From Alphaproteobacteria bacterium (GTDB taxonomy: Bacteria; Pseudomonadota; Alphaproteobacteria; UBA6184), in assembly GCA_030433125.1 (NCBI GenBank), contig JAUIKZ010000003.1, forward strand, positions 1 to 30,963: a DNA stretch of 30,963 bases, read 5' to 3'. A model generated the notes under the pieces. It did not search any database and was not told the DNA's origin. It worked only from the letters and a program-made list of their open reading frames with translations. The position numbers and the translations under genes are program-made. Each line of letters starts with the position of its first letter. Positions within the stretch are counted from its first letter, which is position 1. Positions 23,519-30,739 of the stretch are shown piece by piece.

Positions 23519-23918
23519 ATTGGATATAACGGAGGTTGAGGCCTTTGCAAAAGAGGTGGCCACCACGTTAACATCACGCGATGTGCTTTGTTTGGTGGGA
23601 CCTTTAGGGGCCGGTAAAACCACCTTCTCCCAGCATTTAATCCGCTGCCTTACGGGTGATCCAAGTCTAGAGGTAACCTCCCCCACTTACACGTTGGTGC
23701 AAGAGTACCAAGGCCCCTACCCTATTTTTCATTATGACCTTTACCGCCTCGAAGCGCCTGAGGAGTTAGAGGAAATAGGCTTTAACGAAACCCTCTCGCA
23801 AGGCTTGTGCCTTATCGAATGGCCCGAGCGCGCGGGGCGTTATCTGCCGCACCACCGAAAAACGTTAACAATTAAATATGCAAATGATGCGTCAAAAAGA
23901 TTGTTTTGTTTAGAATAA
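23505..23918 (+). CDS. tsaE: tRNA t6A biosynthesis ATPase TsaE
   Basis: The 137-residue P-loop protein has Walker A GPLGAGKTT (32-40), the switch-like TSPTYTLVQEY, and the typical FHYDLYRLEAPEELEEIGF plus LIEWPERAG segments. TsaE energises the TsaBDE complex that makes threonylcarbamoyladenosine at position 37 of ANN-decoding tRNAs. Length is slightly short but normal for the family. It overlaps the uup 3' end; TsaB and TsaD are not in the window. Confidence 0.96.
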   Translation: MTPRELDITEVEAFAKEVATTLTSRDVLCLVGPLGAGKTTFSQHLIRCLTGDPSLEVTSPTYTLVQEYQGPYPIFHYDLYRLEAPEELEEIGFNETLSQGLCLIEWPERAGRYLPHHRKTLTIKYANDASKRLFCLE

Positions 23919-23946
23919 TTTTACAAAGTGGTGTTACAACTATAGC

Positions 23947-24708
23947 ATGAAAAAAGTATTACGCACCTACATCGCCGGGCTTTTTTTAATGCTGCTAGCT
24001 GGTTGCCACCATGATGTGGACAGCTACAACACCCCCGAAACCGCTGAAAGCGAGTTCTACGAAGAAGGTGATGACCTGGCGATGATGGAGGATGATGACT
24101 TTGATCCCCTCATCGATGAGTTCAATCGTATTATGTTTGAATTCAACCTGTTCTTAGATGATTATATCTTCAAGCCAGCCTCTACTACCGTGCAGGCTAT
24201 ATTGCCCGAGCCGGCTATTATGGCCATGAGCAATTTTAAGTGGAATCTCTATAATCCCGTGAACTGCGTAAACCACATTTTACAGGGGCGCTTTCACGAT
24301 GCGGCGGAAGACTTTACGGCGTTTTTTATGAACACAACGGCTGGCGTTGGGGGCCTGCTGCCCATTTCTCAAACGGTGGGGATATATCCTAAGTATACGG
24401 ATTTTGGCATTACGATCTCGCGCTATGGCGTGCCTAATGGCCCAATGCTTATGCTTCCTTTTTTGGGCCCTATGTATGGTGCTGATATTATGGGAGCGCC
24501 GCTTGATTTTATACTTAACCCCATTTCGTTGACCTTTAAAAAACTGGAAAAACCCTATGTACCTTCTGCCTTAACAGGGGTACAACTATTGTCTGACCGT
24601 ATTGATAATGGGAACCAGCTTGATTACGCCCGCGAAAGCTCGTATGATTTTTACGACTCGTTTATGATAATGTATGAACAGCGCCGCCAAGGTATGGTGG
24701 ATAACTAG
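23947..24708 (+). CDS. mlaA: MlaA (VacJ) outer-membrane lipid-asymmetry lipoprotein
   Basis: The 253-residue product carries a lipoprotein signal with lipobox LLAGC (Cys 20). After an acidic spacer, the MlaA domain runs from FDPLIDEFNRIMFEFN through NLYNPVNCVNHILQG, TAFFMNTTAGVGGLLP and KYTDFGITISRYGVPNGP, which are family hallmarks. MlaA sits in the outer membrane with porins and passes misplaced phospholipids from the outer leaflet to MlaC. The next gene, 12 bases on, is mlaC, so donor and shuttle are encoded together; the inner-membrane MlaFED genes are not here. Confidence 0.95.
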   Translation: MKKVLRTYIAGLFLMLLAGCHHDVDSYNTPETAESEFYEEGDDLAMMEDDDFDPLIDEFNRIMFEFNLFLDDYIFKPASTTVQAILPEPAIMAMSNFKWNLYNPVNCVNHILQGRFHDAAEDFTAFFMNTTAGVGGLLPISQTVGIYPKYTDFGITISRYGVPNGPMLMLPFLGPMYGADIMGAPLDFILNPISLTFKKLEKPYVPSALTGVQLLSDRIDNGNQLDYARESSYDFYDSFMIMYEQRRQGMVDN

Positions 24709-24720
24709 GAGATAAAAAAT

Positions 24721-25335
24721 ATGTATAAAAGAATATTTAGCTTTATTTTAATCGCTTGCACATTTGGTATAGCGAACACAAAATGTGCAAAACTCACCAA
24801 AACAGAAGCTGTTACCATCACAAAAAACTTTATTGAAAAAGGCACCAGCTTTCTCAAAAAGGTTTCCGACACCCCCTCTAAAAAAGAGACGCAGCAATTT
24901 TTTGAAATTTTAGATGAATTCATTGATTTTGAAGTTGTGGCGCAAGATACACTAGGGAAAGTAGACTGGAACAAACTAAACGAAGAGCAACGTAAAAACT
25001 ATGTTGCGGCTTTAAAAGACATGATCGTTAACGATTATATGAAGCGTTTTAAAGAGTATGCCGAAAAACCACTTAATGTGGAAAAAGCCTCCCCCAAGCC
25101 TAGTGCCGACGGGATTCGTATGATGGTTTTGTCTATTCTGAAAGATGGTAACCGCCCGCCAGTGCGCATAGAGTGGGAAGTGCGCAAAAATAGCGCTGGT
25201 AAGGTTGTGGTTACTGACCTTATTATCGAAGGGATTAGTATGAGCAGCACTAAAAACCGCGAATTTCGAAACATACGTCGCCGCGGCGGTTTTAAAGGGT
25301 TGATGCAATTCTTGCATTCCCGGAAAGCCATATAA
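24721..25335 (+). CDS. mlaC: MlaC-type periplasmic phospholipid carrier
   Basis: The 204-residue protein has an N-terminal signal sequence and the Ttg2D/MlaC domain: FFEILDEFIDFEVVAQDTLG, EEQRKNYVAALKDMIVNDYM, and the closing VVVTDLIIEGISMSSTKNREF with a C-terminal helix (FKGLMQFLHSRK). MlaC carries phospholipid between MlaA and the inner-membrane MlaFEDB. GGAG sits well before the ATG. An LIAC segment (residues 10-13) looks like a lipobox but is too close to the start to be convincing; a soluble periplasmic protein is expected. Confidence 0.92.
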   Translation: MYKRIFSFILIACTFGIANTKCAKLTKTEAVTITKNFIEKGTSFLKKVSDTPSKKETQQFFEILDEFIDFEVVAQDTLGKVDWNKLNEEQRKNYVAALKDMIVNDYMKRFKEYAEKPLNVEKASPKPSADGIRMMVLSILKDGNRPPVRIEWEVRKNSAGKVVVTDLIIEGISMSSTKNREFRNIRRRGGFKGLMQFLHSRKAI

Positions 25336-25419
25336 TAACACGGCCCCTGCCCTTGAGACTGAATGGGTCATTTTCATGGGCAGCCCTCCAAATGGGTTAT
25401 TAAAAACCTAGAAAATTCC

Positions 25420-25654
25420 ACAATTTTGGTGTACCAATGTATTGGCTGCGAAGTGCGTTAGTTTACAAAATCCCGGGGGCCTGTTCATCAGATTGGGGCT
25501 GTCCCTGTTGTTGATCTTGGTCAGCAACACATGGCTACCACCTATACCTAGTCGCCGCACGAGGATAGGGACTAAACGACGGCTTTGCGGCTGTTTCGGT
25601 TTTCATACTTAGCACCCCTGTCTTAATCTCTTTTGTACACCAATATAAAATTGT
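25420..25654 (+). ncRNA. Candidate structured RNA upstream of proS
   Basis: The 376-base gap between mlaC and proS has no gene but contains nested complementarity. The ends pair as ACAATTTTGGTGTAC (25420-25434) with GTACACC...AAAATTGT (25635-25654, 5-base bulge). Inside, GTCCCT pairs with AGGGAC, and within that a 9-bp stem joins GTTGTTGAT to GTCAGCAAC around CTTG. A long rod with an asymmetric internal loop is the shape of 6S RNA, but I cannot match conserved 6S bases, and it might instead be a mobile palindrome with terminal inverted repeats. The strand is a guess. Confidence 0.3.
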
Positions 25655-25679
25655 AAAAACGCTGGATATTTAATATGAT
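25651..25679 (+). promoter_or_regulatory. Promoter of proS
   Basis: TTGTAA (25651-25656) and TATGAT (25674-25679) are 17 bases apart, 33 bases before the proS ATG. Transcription would begin near 25686, within or just before the leader hairpin. Confidence 0.55.
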
Positions 25680-25680
25680 T

Positions 25681-25703
25681 CTTCAACAGAAATAGTTGAA
25701 GGA
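25681..25703 (+). promoter_or_regulatory. proS leader hairpin overlapping the ribosome-binding site
   Basis: CTTCAAC (25681-25687) and GTTGAAG (25695-25701) form a perfect 7-bp stem with loop AGAAATA. The Shine-Dalgarno GAAGGA (25698-25703) is half inside the stem, so the fold could limit translation of proS. If transcription starts at 25686 or later, only part of the stem would be in the mRNA. Confidence 0.4.
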
Positions 25704-25711
25704 TTAAGCTT

Positions 25712-27205
25712 ATGACCAAACATGCATTACCCATTACCCGCGCGGATAATTTTCCCGATTGGTATCAAGAAGTTATAAAAGGCGCCGACATGGCGGAAAA
25801 CAGTGGTGTGCGGGGGTGCATGGTTATTAAGCCGTGGGGCTATGGCATGTGGGAGCGTATTCAGCGTTTATTGGATGACAAGATTAAGGCCACGGGCCAC
25901 GAGAACTGTTATTTTCCTTTGTTCATCCCCTTGGATTTATTTGAAAAAGAGGCCAAGCACATTGAGGGGTTTGCGAAAGAAATGGCGGTGGTGACGCATC
26001 ACCGCTTAGAAGAAAAGGACGGGAAGCTGCAACTGGCCGGTGAGCTAGAAACACCGTTGGTGGTGCGGCCTACGTCAGAAACGGTCATAAGCGAGGCCTT
26101 CTCCCGTTGGATCAGCAGTTACCGCGATTTGCCGGTGAAAATTAACCAATGGGCGAACGTTGTGCGCTGGGAAATGCGCACGCGTATGTTCTTACGCACG
26201 GCCGAGTTTTTATGGCAAGAAGGGCACACTGCCCACGAAACCCGTGAAGAGGCTGAAGAAGAAACGCTGCAAATGCTCCATGTGTATCGCGAGCTCGCGG
26301 AAGATGAATTGTGCATGCCCGTTATTTTAGGGCGCAAATCACCGGGTGAGCGTTTTCCGGGGGCGGTGGAAACTTATACTTTTGAGGCCATGATGCAAGA
26401 TGGTAAGGCGCTTCAAGCGGGCACCTCGCACTACCTTGGCGAGACCTTCGCTCGGGCGGCGGATATCAGATTTAACGGCCGCGATGGTGAGATGCATTAT
26501 GCTCACTCTACCTCTTGGGGGACTACTACCCGTTTGGTGGGCGCCCTCATTATGACCCATGGTGATGACGACGGCATGCGGGTGCCCCCACGCATTGCGC
26601 CCCATCAAATTGTGTTTATCCCCATGATGAAAGACGAGTCGAAGGTGGACGAGATCATCGCCTATTGTAAGGAGCTTAAAACGCAACTGGAGGCCCAAAC
26701 CTTTGCGGGCGAGAAAATTAGGGCCCATGTGGATATGCCTAAAGGCGAAACCCGCGGTCGCTATTGGGATTGGGTACGTAAGGGAGCGCCTATCATATGT
26801 GAAGTCGGCCCCCGTGACCTTGAGAATGGCACATTAGCCATGGCACAACGACATTTGATACATGAGAAAAAGCGCATAGTGAGCACGGCAGATTTGCTGG
26901 ATAATATTCAAGCGCTTTTAGGTGGTTATGAAAAAGCGTTGTGGGAGCAAGCCACAACCTTCAGAGATAACAATATTCACACAGGCATTCAAACTTTCGA
27001 TCAGCTAAAGGCCCACTTTGAAAACAATGAAAACCCTGGTTTTGTAAAAGCCAAGTGGTGCGAAGATGAAGCCACGGAAGATATGTTGAAAGAGTTTAAA
27101 GTGACGATTCGTTGTTTGCCTTTAGAGCAATCAGGCACGGAAGGAAAATGTGTGCTCACCGGCAAGCCAGCCACGGTGGATGCTATTTTTGCAAAGTCAT
27201 ATTAA
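25712..27205 (+). CDS. proS: Prolyl-tRNA synthetase, archaeal/eukaryote-like type
   Basis: The 497-residue class II synthetase has RPTSET (119-124), motif 2 VRWEMRTRMFLRTAEFLWQE (151-170) with GHTAHET, GTSHYLG (237-243) and motif 3 GALIMTHGDDDGMRVPPR (277-294). An anticodon-binding domain follows, then the C-terminal domain with ATIRC-like TIRCLP and GKCVLTGKPA, ending in Tyr (AKSY). The end Tyr and extra C-terminal domain are hallmarks of archaeal/eukaryotic-type ProRS. Most alphaproteobacteria instead have a shorter bacterial-type enzyme of about 440 residues. Only part of the zinc Cys set is kept, as in other bacterial members of this type. It charges tRNA-Pro. A diverged copy of its 3' end lies at 28295-28358. 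Confidence 0.95.
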   Translation: MTKHALPITRADNFPDWYQEVIKGADMAENSGVRGCMVIKPWGYGMWERIQRLLDDKIKATGHENCYFPLFIPLDLFEKEAKHIEGFAKEMAVVTHHRLEEKDGKLQLAGELETPLVVRPTSETVISEAFSRWISSYRDLPVKINQWANVVRWEMRTRMFLRTAEFLWQEGHTAHETREEAEEETLQMLHVYRELAEDELCMPVILGRKSPGERFPGAVETYTFEAMMQDGKALQAGTSHYLGETFARAADIRFNGRDGEMHYAHSTSWGTTTRLVGALIMTHGDDDGMRVPPRIAPHQIVFIPMMKDESKVDEIIAYCKELKTQLEAQTFAGEKIRAHVDMPKGETRGRYWDWVRKGAPIICEVGPRDLENGTLAMAQRHLIHEKKRIVSTADLLDNIQALLGGYEKALWEQATTFRDNNIHTGIQTFDQLKAHFENNENPGFVKAKWCEDEATEDMLKEFKVTIRCLPLEQSGTEGKCVLTGKPATVDAIFAKSY

Positions 27206-27224
27206 TAGATATCAAAGGTTCAAT
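27161..27224 (+). repeat. 64-bp direct repeat, copy 1 (3' end of proS)
   Basis: It covers the last 15 codons of proS including the stop, plus 19 bases after it. It matches 60 of 64 bases of copy 2 at 28295-28358. Confidence 0.95.
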
Positions 27225-27243
27225 ATTACCGTCTAATCAAAAA

Positions 27244-27266
27244 CCCCGCTCTTTGGTGGGGCTTTT
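27244..27266 (+). terminator. Rho-independent terminator of proS
   Basis: CCCCGC pairs with GTGGGG (one G-T pair) and is followed by C and four T. It lies 39 bases after the proS stop and beyond the repeated segment. Confidence 0.75.
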
Positions 27267-27316
27267 AACAATAGCCCCCAAGCCCCGCCAAGTGCTTTGT
27301 TATAGAGTGTAAAAAC

Positions 27317-27344
27317 TTGACATCCGTTTGAGTGCCACTAAATT
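27317..27344 (+). promoter_or_regulatory. Promoter of the CxxC membrane protein gene
   Basis: A perfect TTGACA (27317-27322) is 16 bases from TAAATT (27339-27344), 30 bases before the ATG at 27375. The gene therefore has its own start signal behind the proS terminator. Confidence 0.6.
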
Positions 27345-27374
27345 AAAAACGTGAGAATTAAAGGAAGCATATTT

Positions 27375-28265
27375 ATGAAGAAGAATGATTGGGTTATACT
27401 TTTGTGCGGCTTAATAACTAGTGTAGCCGTGGCTGTTATGGTTGGCGCGTCTAGCTGGGCCTTTGGGTTATATAACTATGTGGCTTGGGACATAATACCT
27501 TTGGGCTCTTTGATTGCAGGCGGTTGTGCAGCCGTTGGGTATTATTTGGCTATGCGCCTCACACAACATCGCCCTAGCTATTGGATATATGTAGCTGCTG
27601 TTTTTATTTCAATTGTGGCTTATTTCATAATTTATTATGTGCAATATAACATGGCATTAACTGAGGATGGGTACAGAATAGCGCTAAGCTTGTCATTTAA
27701 GGAGTTTTGGCTTTATAGTATTTCAGATATCACTCTTGTGTCTAAAAGAACCGGACACATTAGGCAGCTTGGCGGGTGGAGCTATATGTTTGAGCTTTGG
27801 CAGGCTGTTTGGTTTGCTGCAGGGGGGATACTTTCTATATACCGGCAGCGAAAGGCGCCCGCTTGTGGCCCCTGTCAACGCTTTTATACCACGCAAGAAA
27901 CTATCGAGCGTTATAGTGATGACAATGTGCATATGGGCTATATGTTTGACGTGCTGCTGCCTTTACTTGACGATGGTGAATTTAGAGAAGCCTTTGATAC
28001 ATTCCAACAGCAAGCTGGTGAGGAAGAGTTTGAAAAAACAAAACATGCTTTCTGCTTAGAATGGTCTGTCTTTGTTTGTGACGAATGCAAAGATAGAGCA
28101 ATAGAGCTGCGTTTGCTGCGCTGGAATACTAAAGATAAAGTATGGGAGGAAGAGTCTGGATTTTCCTACCGCTATACTCTTGATAGGCCACTCGGGTTTA
28201 CCGTAAAGCCACTTCACCCTGGCGTTAAGAAAAAAATCCAAATCAATACTGTCCAAAGACTATAG
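27375..28265 (+). CDS. Membrane protein with CxxC pair, unknown function
   Basis: No family is recognised. The 296-residue product has four probable membrane helices (about 6-29, 38-60, 70-92 and 138-156) and then a soluble domain of 140 residues. That domain opens with CGPCQRFY (164-171) and later has CDECKDR (235-241); two CxxC pairs about 70 residues apart would suit a zinc ribbon or a redox centre. ATG 27375 is chosen over an in-frame GTG at 27351 because AAAGGAAG precedes it. It has its own promoter and lies between two 64-bp copies of the proS end, which suggests it came in by recombination. Codon use is somewhat more AT-rich than in neighbours. Confidence 0.75.
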   Translation: MKKNDWVILLCGLITSVAVAVMVGASSWAFGLYNYVAWDIIPLGSLIAGGCAAVGYYLAMRLTQHRPSYWIYVAAVFISIVAYFIIYYVQYNMALTEDGYRIALSLSFKEFWLYSISDITLVSKRTGHIRQLGGWSYMFELWQAVWFAAGGILSIYRQRKAPACGPCQRFYTTQETIERYSDDNVHMGYMFDVLLPLLDDGEFREAFDTFQQQAGEEEFEKTKHAFCLEWSVFVCDECKDRAIELRLLRWNTKDKVWEEESGFSYRYTLDRPLGFTVKPLHPGVKKKIQINTVQRL

Positions 28266-28294
28266 CAGATATAGTCTGGCGGCCGCTTACTTTA

Positions 28295-28358
28295 GGCAGG
28301 CCAGCCACGGTGGAGGCTATTTTTGCGAAGTCGTATTAATAGATATCAAAGGTTCAAT
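28295..28358 (+). pseudogene. Remnant of a second proS 3' end (repeat copy 2)
   Basis: The frame reads GRPATVEAIFAKSY and stop, against GKPATVDAIFAKSY in proS. The four differences are all to G; three are at third codon positions, two of these silent, and the amino-acid changes are Lys-Arg and Asp-Glu. The 19 bases after the stop are identical. Upstream, CTT ACT before the repeat parallels CTC ACC in proS with three bases inserted. This is the tail of a related proS allele rather than a gene by itself. Confidence 0.85.
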
Positions 28359-28419
28359 CTGACAAAGTTGATAAACAGAAGTATGAATCAGAGGAGCCAG
28401 TTAAGGATAAAAACAGGCG

Positions 28420-30480
28420 CTAGCTGCCTAAATCAGCTGCCGCCTCTTTCCAATCATCTTCGCTCCAAATGGTTAGCCCCAACGCCTCTGCTTTGCGTAA
28501 CTTGCTGCCAGCGGCCTCCCCTGCCACAACGATATCCGTTTTGCTAGACACACTGCCCGCCACATGAGCCCCCAAACGTTCCGCTTGTGCCTTGGCTTCC
28601 GCCCGCGACAACGTTTGCAACGTCCCTGTAAACACAATAGTTTTGCCTCCCAGTGCCGAGGTTACTACGTTGGCTACCACAGGTTCCACCGTTACATGTT
28701 GTAATAGAGCGTCAACAATGGTGCGGTTATGGGCCTCATGATAAAAGTGCGTGAGGGCCGTCACCATTTGCTCCCCAATACCGTCAATCTCAATCAATTG
28801 TTGATAGGCTTTAGAGGCAGGATCGTAACCTTTCTCCATAACAGTTAGAAGGGCCTCGATGGTCTCAAATCGCTTCGCCAACACCTTCGCCGTTTGCGCC
28901 CCAATAAGGGGAATACCCAGGGCATTCACAAAGCGATGAAGGGGGAGCGTGCGGCGCTTGTTGATGGCAGCAAACAGGTTGTCAGCCGACTTCTTCCCCC
29001 ATCCTTCCTGCTGTTCGATAGGCGTTTCCACGTCAGCATTACGGGCCTCAAGGGTGAAAATATCCGCCGGCGTTTTTATAAGCCCCAGATTATAAAAGTG
29101 CTCCATGTTTTTGATACCCAAGCCATCAATATCAAAACAATCCTTCGAAACAAAATGCTTTAAACTTTGCAAGGCTTGAGCTTCACAGGCCAGTCCGCCC
29201 AAACATTTATGCGCTGCTTGGTCGGGCAGGCGCAACACTTCGCTATCGCATACGGGGCAAGCGGTGGGGAATTGAAAGGGCTGTGCCTGCGGGCTTTTTT
29301 GTGTCACCTCCACCACTTGCGGAATCACATCCCCCGCCCGTTGCACCTTCACCATATCACCCACGGCGATGTTTTTGCGCGCCAGCTCATCACTATTGTG
29401 CAACGTGGCCCGCGCCACCATCACCCCGCCAATGCCCACGGGCTCCAGCTCTGCCACCGGGGTTAGGGTGCCTGTGCGCCCCACCTGAATGGTAATATTA
29501 TTAAGGCGTGTTATGGCTTGTGCCGCCGGAAATTTATGAGCAATGGCATAACGGGGAAAGCGGGTCACGGCCCCCAGGCGCTGCTGCAGGGCCAGGTCAT
29601 TAATCTTATACACAATGCCATCTATCTCAAAAGGAATATCCGGCCGCTGGGTAAGGATCTCATTGTAAAAAGAAACCATGTCCTTAAGCGAATGGCACTC
29701 CTTTCGGTAAGGCTCCACCCCAAAACCCCAATCTTGTAAAGTGCGCATAATATCTGCATATTTCGTCACATTTAACGGCTGTTCGTTATGCACCCCATAC
29801 GCAAAAAACTTCAAGGGGCGTGTGGCCGTCACACGGGGGTCTAACTGACGTAGAGAGCCCGCCGCCGCATTACGTGGGTTCGCAAACGGCTTTTGGTTGC
29901 TGGCTTGCTGCTGTTGGTTAAGCTGTTCAAAGTCATGGCGGTCCATATACACCTCACCCCGCACCTCTATAAGGGGCGGGCACCCTGCCGGCAAGCGTTT
30001 GGGAATGCTAGAGATGGTTTCAATGTTAGCGGTGATGTTTTCCCCCACCTCGCCATTGCCTCGGGTGGCCGCTACAGTAAGCTGCCCGTTCTCATACCGC
30101 AACGAGCCCGACAAGCCATCAATTTTTAACTCCGCCACAATAGGAAAAAGCCTCTCCACTGTGGTGTTTAAAAACCGCGCATTCCGCTCCAAGAATTGTT
30201 CTAAGTCCTCTTCGGTGAAAGCGTTGTCTAGTGACATCATTCGCTCAAGATGCTTTACCTCCGCAAAAGCACCCAGACCATTCGCCCCCACCGTTTGTGC
30301 GGGGTCATCCGCTGGCGTGAGCTCAGGATGCGCTTTGATGAGCGCTAAATAATCTTGGCGCAGGGCGTCATAGGCGGCATCCGAAATAGCCGGCGCATCA
30401 TGGTTGTAGTATAAATCGTCGTGATAACGAATTTCATGGGCTAAATCTTCAATCTGTTGTTTCAGGGCATCGTTGTTCAT
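28420..30480 (-). CDS. ligA: NAD-dependent DNA ligase
   Basis: The 686-residue protein has the full LigA layout: the Ia domain (YHDDLYYNHDAPAISDAAYD), the adenylation motif ELKIDG with Lys 119, RGEVYM and the OB fold. A C4 zinc finger (CPVC...KCLGGLAC) is followed by helix-hairpin-helix repeats and a C-terminal BRCT domain (KTIVFTGTLQTLSRAEAKAQ region through SKLRKAEALG). It seals nicks using NAD during replication and repair. The ATG at 30480 gives the standard N-terminus; an in-frame start ten codons upstream is less likely. The ribosome-binding site is weak. Confidence 0.97.
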   Translation of the reverse strand: MNNDALKQQIEDLAHEIRYHDDLYYNHDAPAISDAAYDALRQDYLALIKAHPELTPADDPAQTVGANGLGAFAEVKHLERMMSLDNAFTEEDLEQFLERNARFLNTTVERLFPIVAELKIDGLSGSLRYENGQLTVAATRGNGEVGENITANIETISSIPKRLPAGCPPLIEVRGEVYMDRHDFEQLNQQQQASNQKPFANPRNAAAGSLRQLDPRVTATRPLKFFAYGVHNEQPLNVTKYADIMRTLQDWGFGVEPYRKECHSLKDMVSFYNEILTQRPDIPFEIDGIVYKINDLALQQRLGAVTRFPRYAIAHKFPAAQAITRLNNITIQVGRTGTLTPVAELEPVGIGGVMVARATLHNSDELARKNIAVGDMVKVQRAGDVIPQVVEVTQKSPQAQPFQFPTACPVCDSEVLRLPDQAAHKCLGGLACEAQALQSLKHFVSKDCFDIDGLGIKNMEHFYNLGLIKTPADIFTLEARNADVETPIEQQEGWGKKSADNLFAAINKRRTLPLHRFVNALGIPLIGAQTAKVLAKRFETIEALLTVMEKGYDPASKAYQQLIEIDGIGEQMVTALTHFYHEAHNRTIVDALLQHVTVEPVVANVVTSALGGKTIVFTGTLQTLSRAEAKAQAERLGAHVAGSVSSKTDIVVAGEAAGSKLRKAEALGLTIWSEDDWKEAAADLGS

Positions 30481-30636
30481 AAGGGCTATATTTGCGCCAG
30501 TATATACCAACCTAAAGCGGAACCCAATCAGCTTTTAGTCTTACGCATGAAAAACGACATAGGCCTAAAAGAAAAGCACGGGCACTCCTTATGAGGCTAA
30601 ACATGGCAGAATGAACAAGGAGAGAAACGCGGAATT

Positions 30637-30710
30637 ATGCCCTTCTTAAAACGTTTACTATTATTCATTTTTTGACGCCTAATTTCTTCAGCTATTCATT
30701 GAATGTGACA
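30637..30710 (+). pseudogene. 5' stump of an exported-protein gene cut by the IS
   Basis: AAGGAGA (30617-30623) precedes ATG 30637, and the frame gives a signal-peptide-like MPFLKRLLLFIF before TGA at a T6 run. With one more T it would continue as LTPNFFSYSLNVTANLKPL up to the transposase region. The end VTANLKPL resembles the mature start of zinc-type ABC substrate-binding proteins, a weak match on eight residues. It is divergent from ligA. The right boundary is approximate. Confidence 0.3.
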
Positions 30711-30739
30711 GCAAATCTAAAACCGCTTGTCATCGCTTC

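Noticed and set aside
25336..25711. tmRNA or T-box leader before proS
   Set aside because: There is no TTCGA-type T-loop, tag-peptide frame or T-box GGTGG sequence.
28279..28286. GCGGCCGC site beside the proS relic as a cloning artefact
   Set aside because: One eight-base site in natural-looking flanking sequence is expected by chance and no vector sequence surrounds it.
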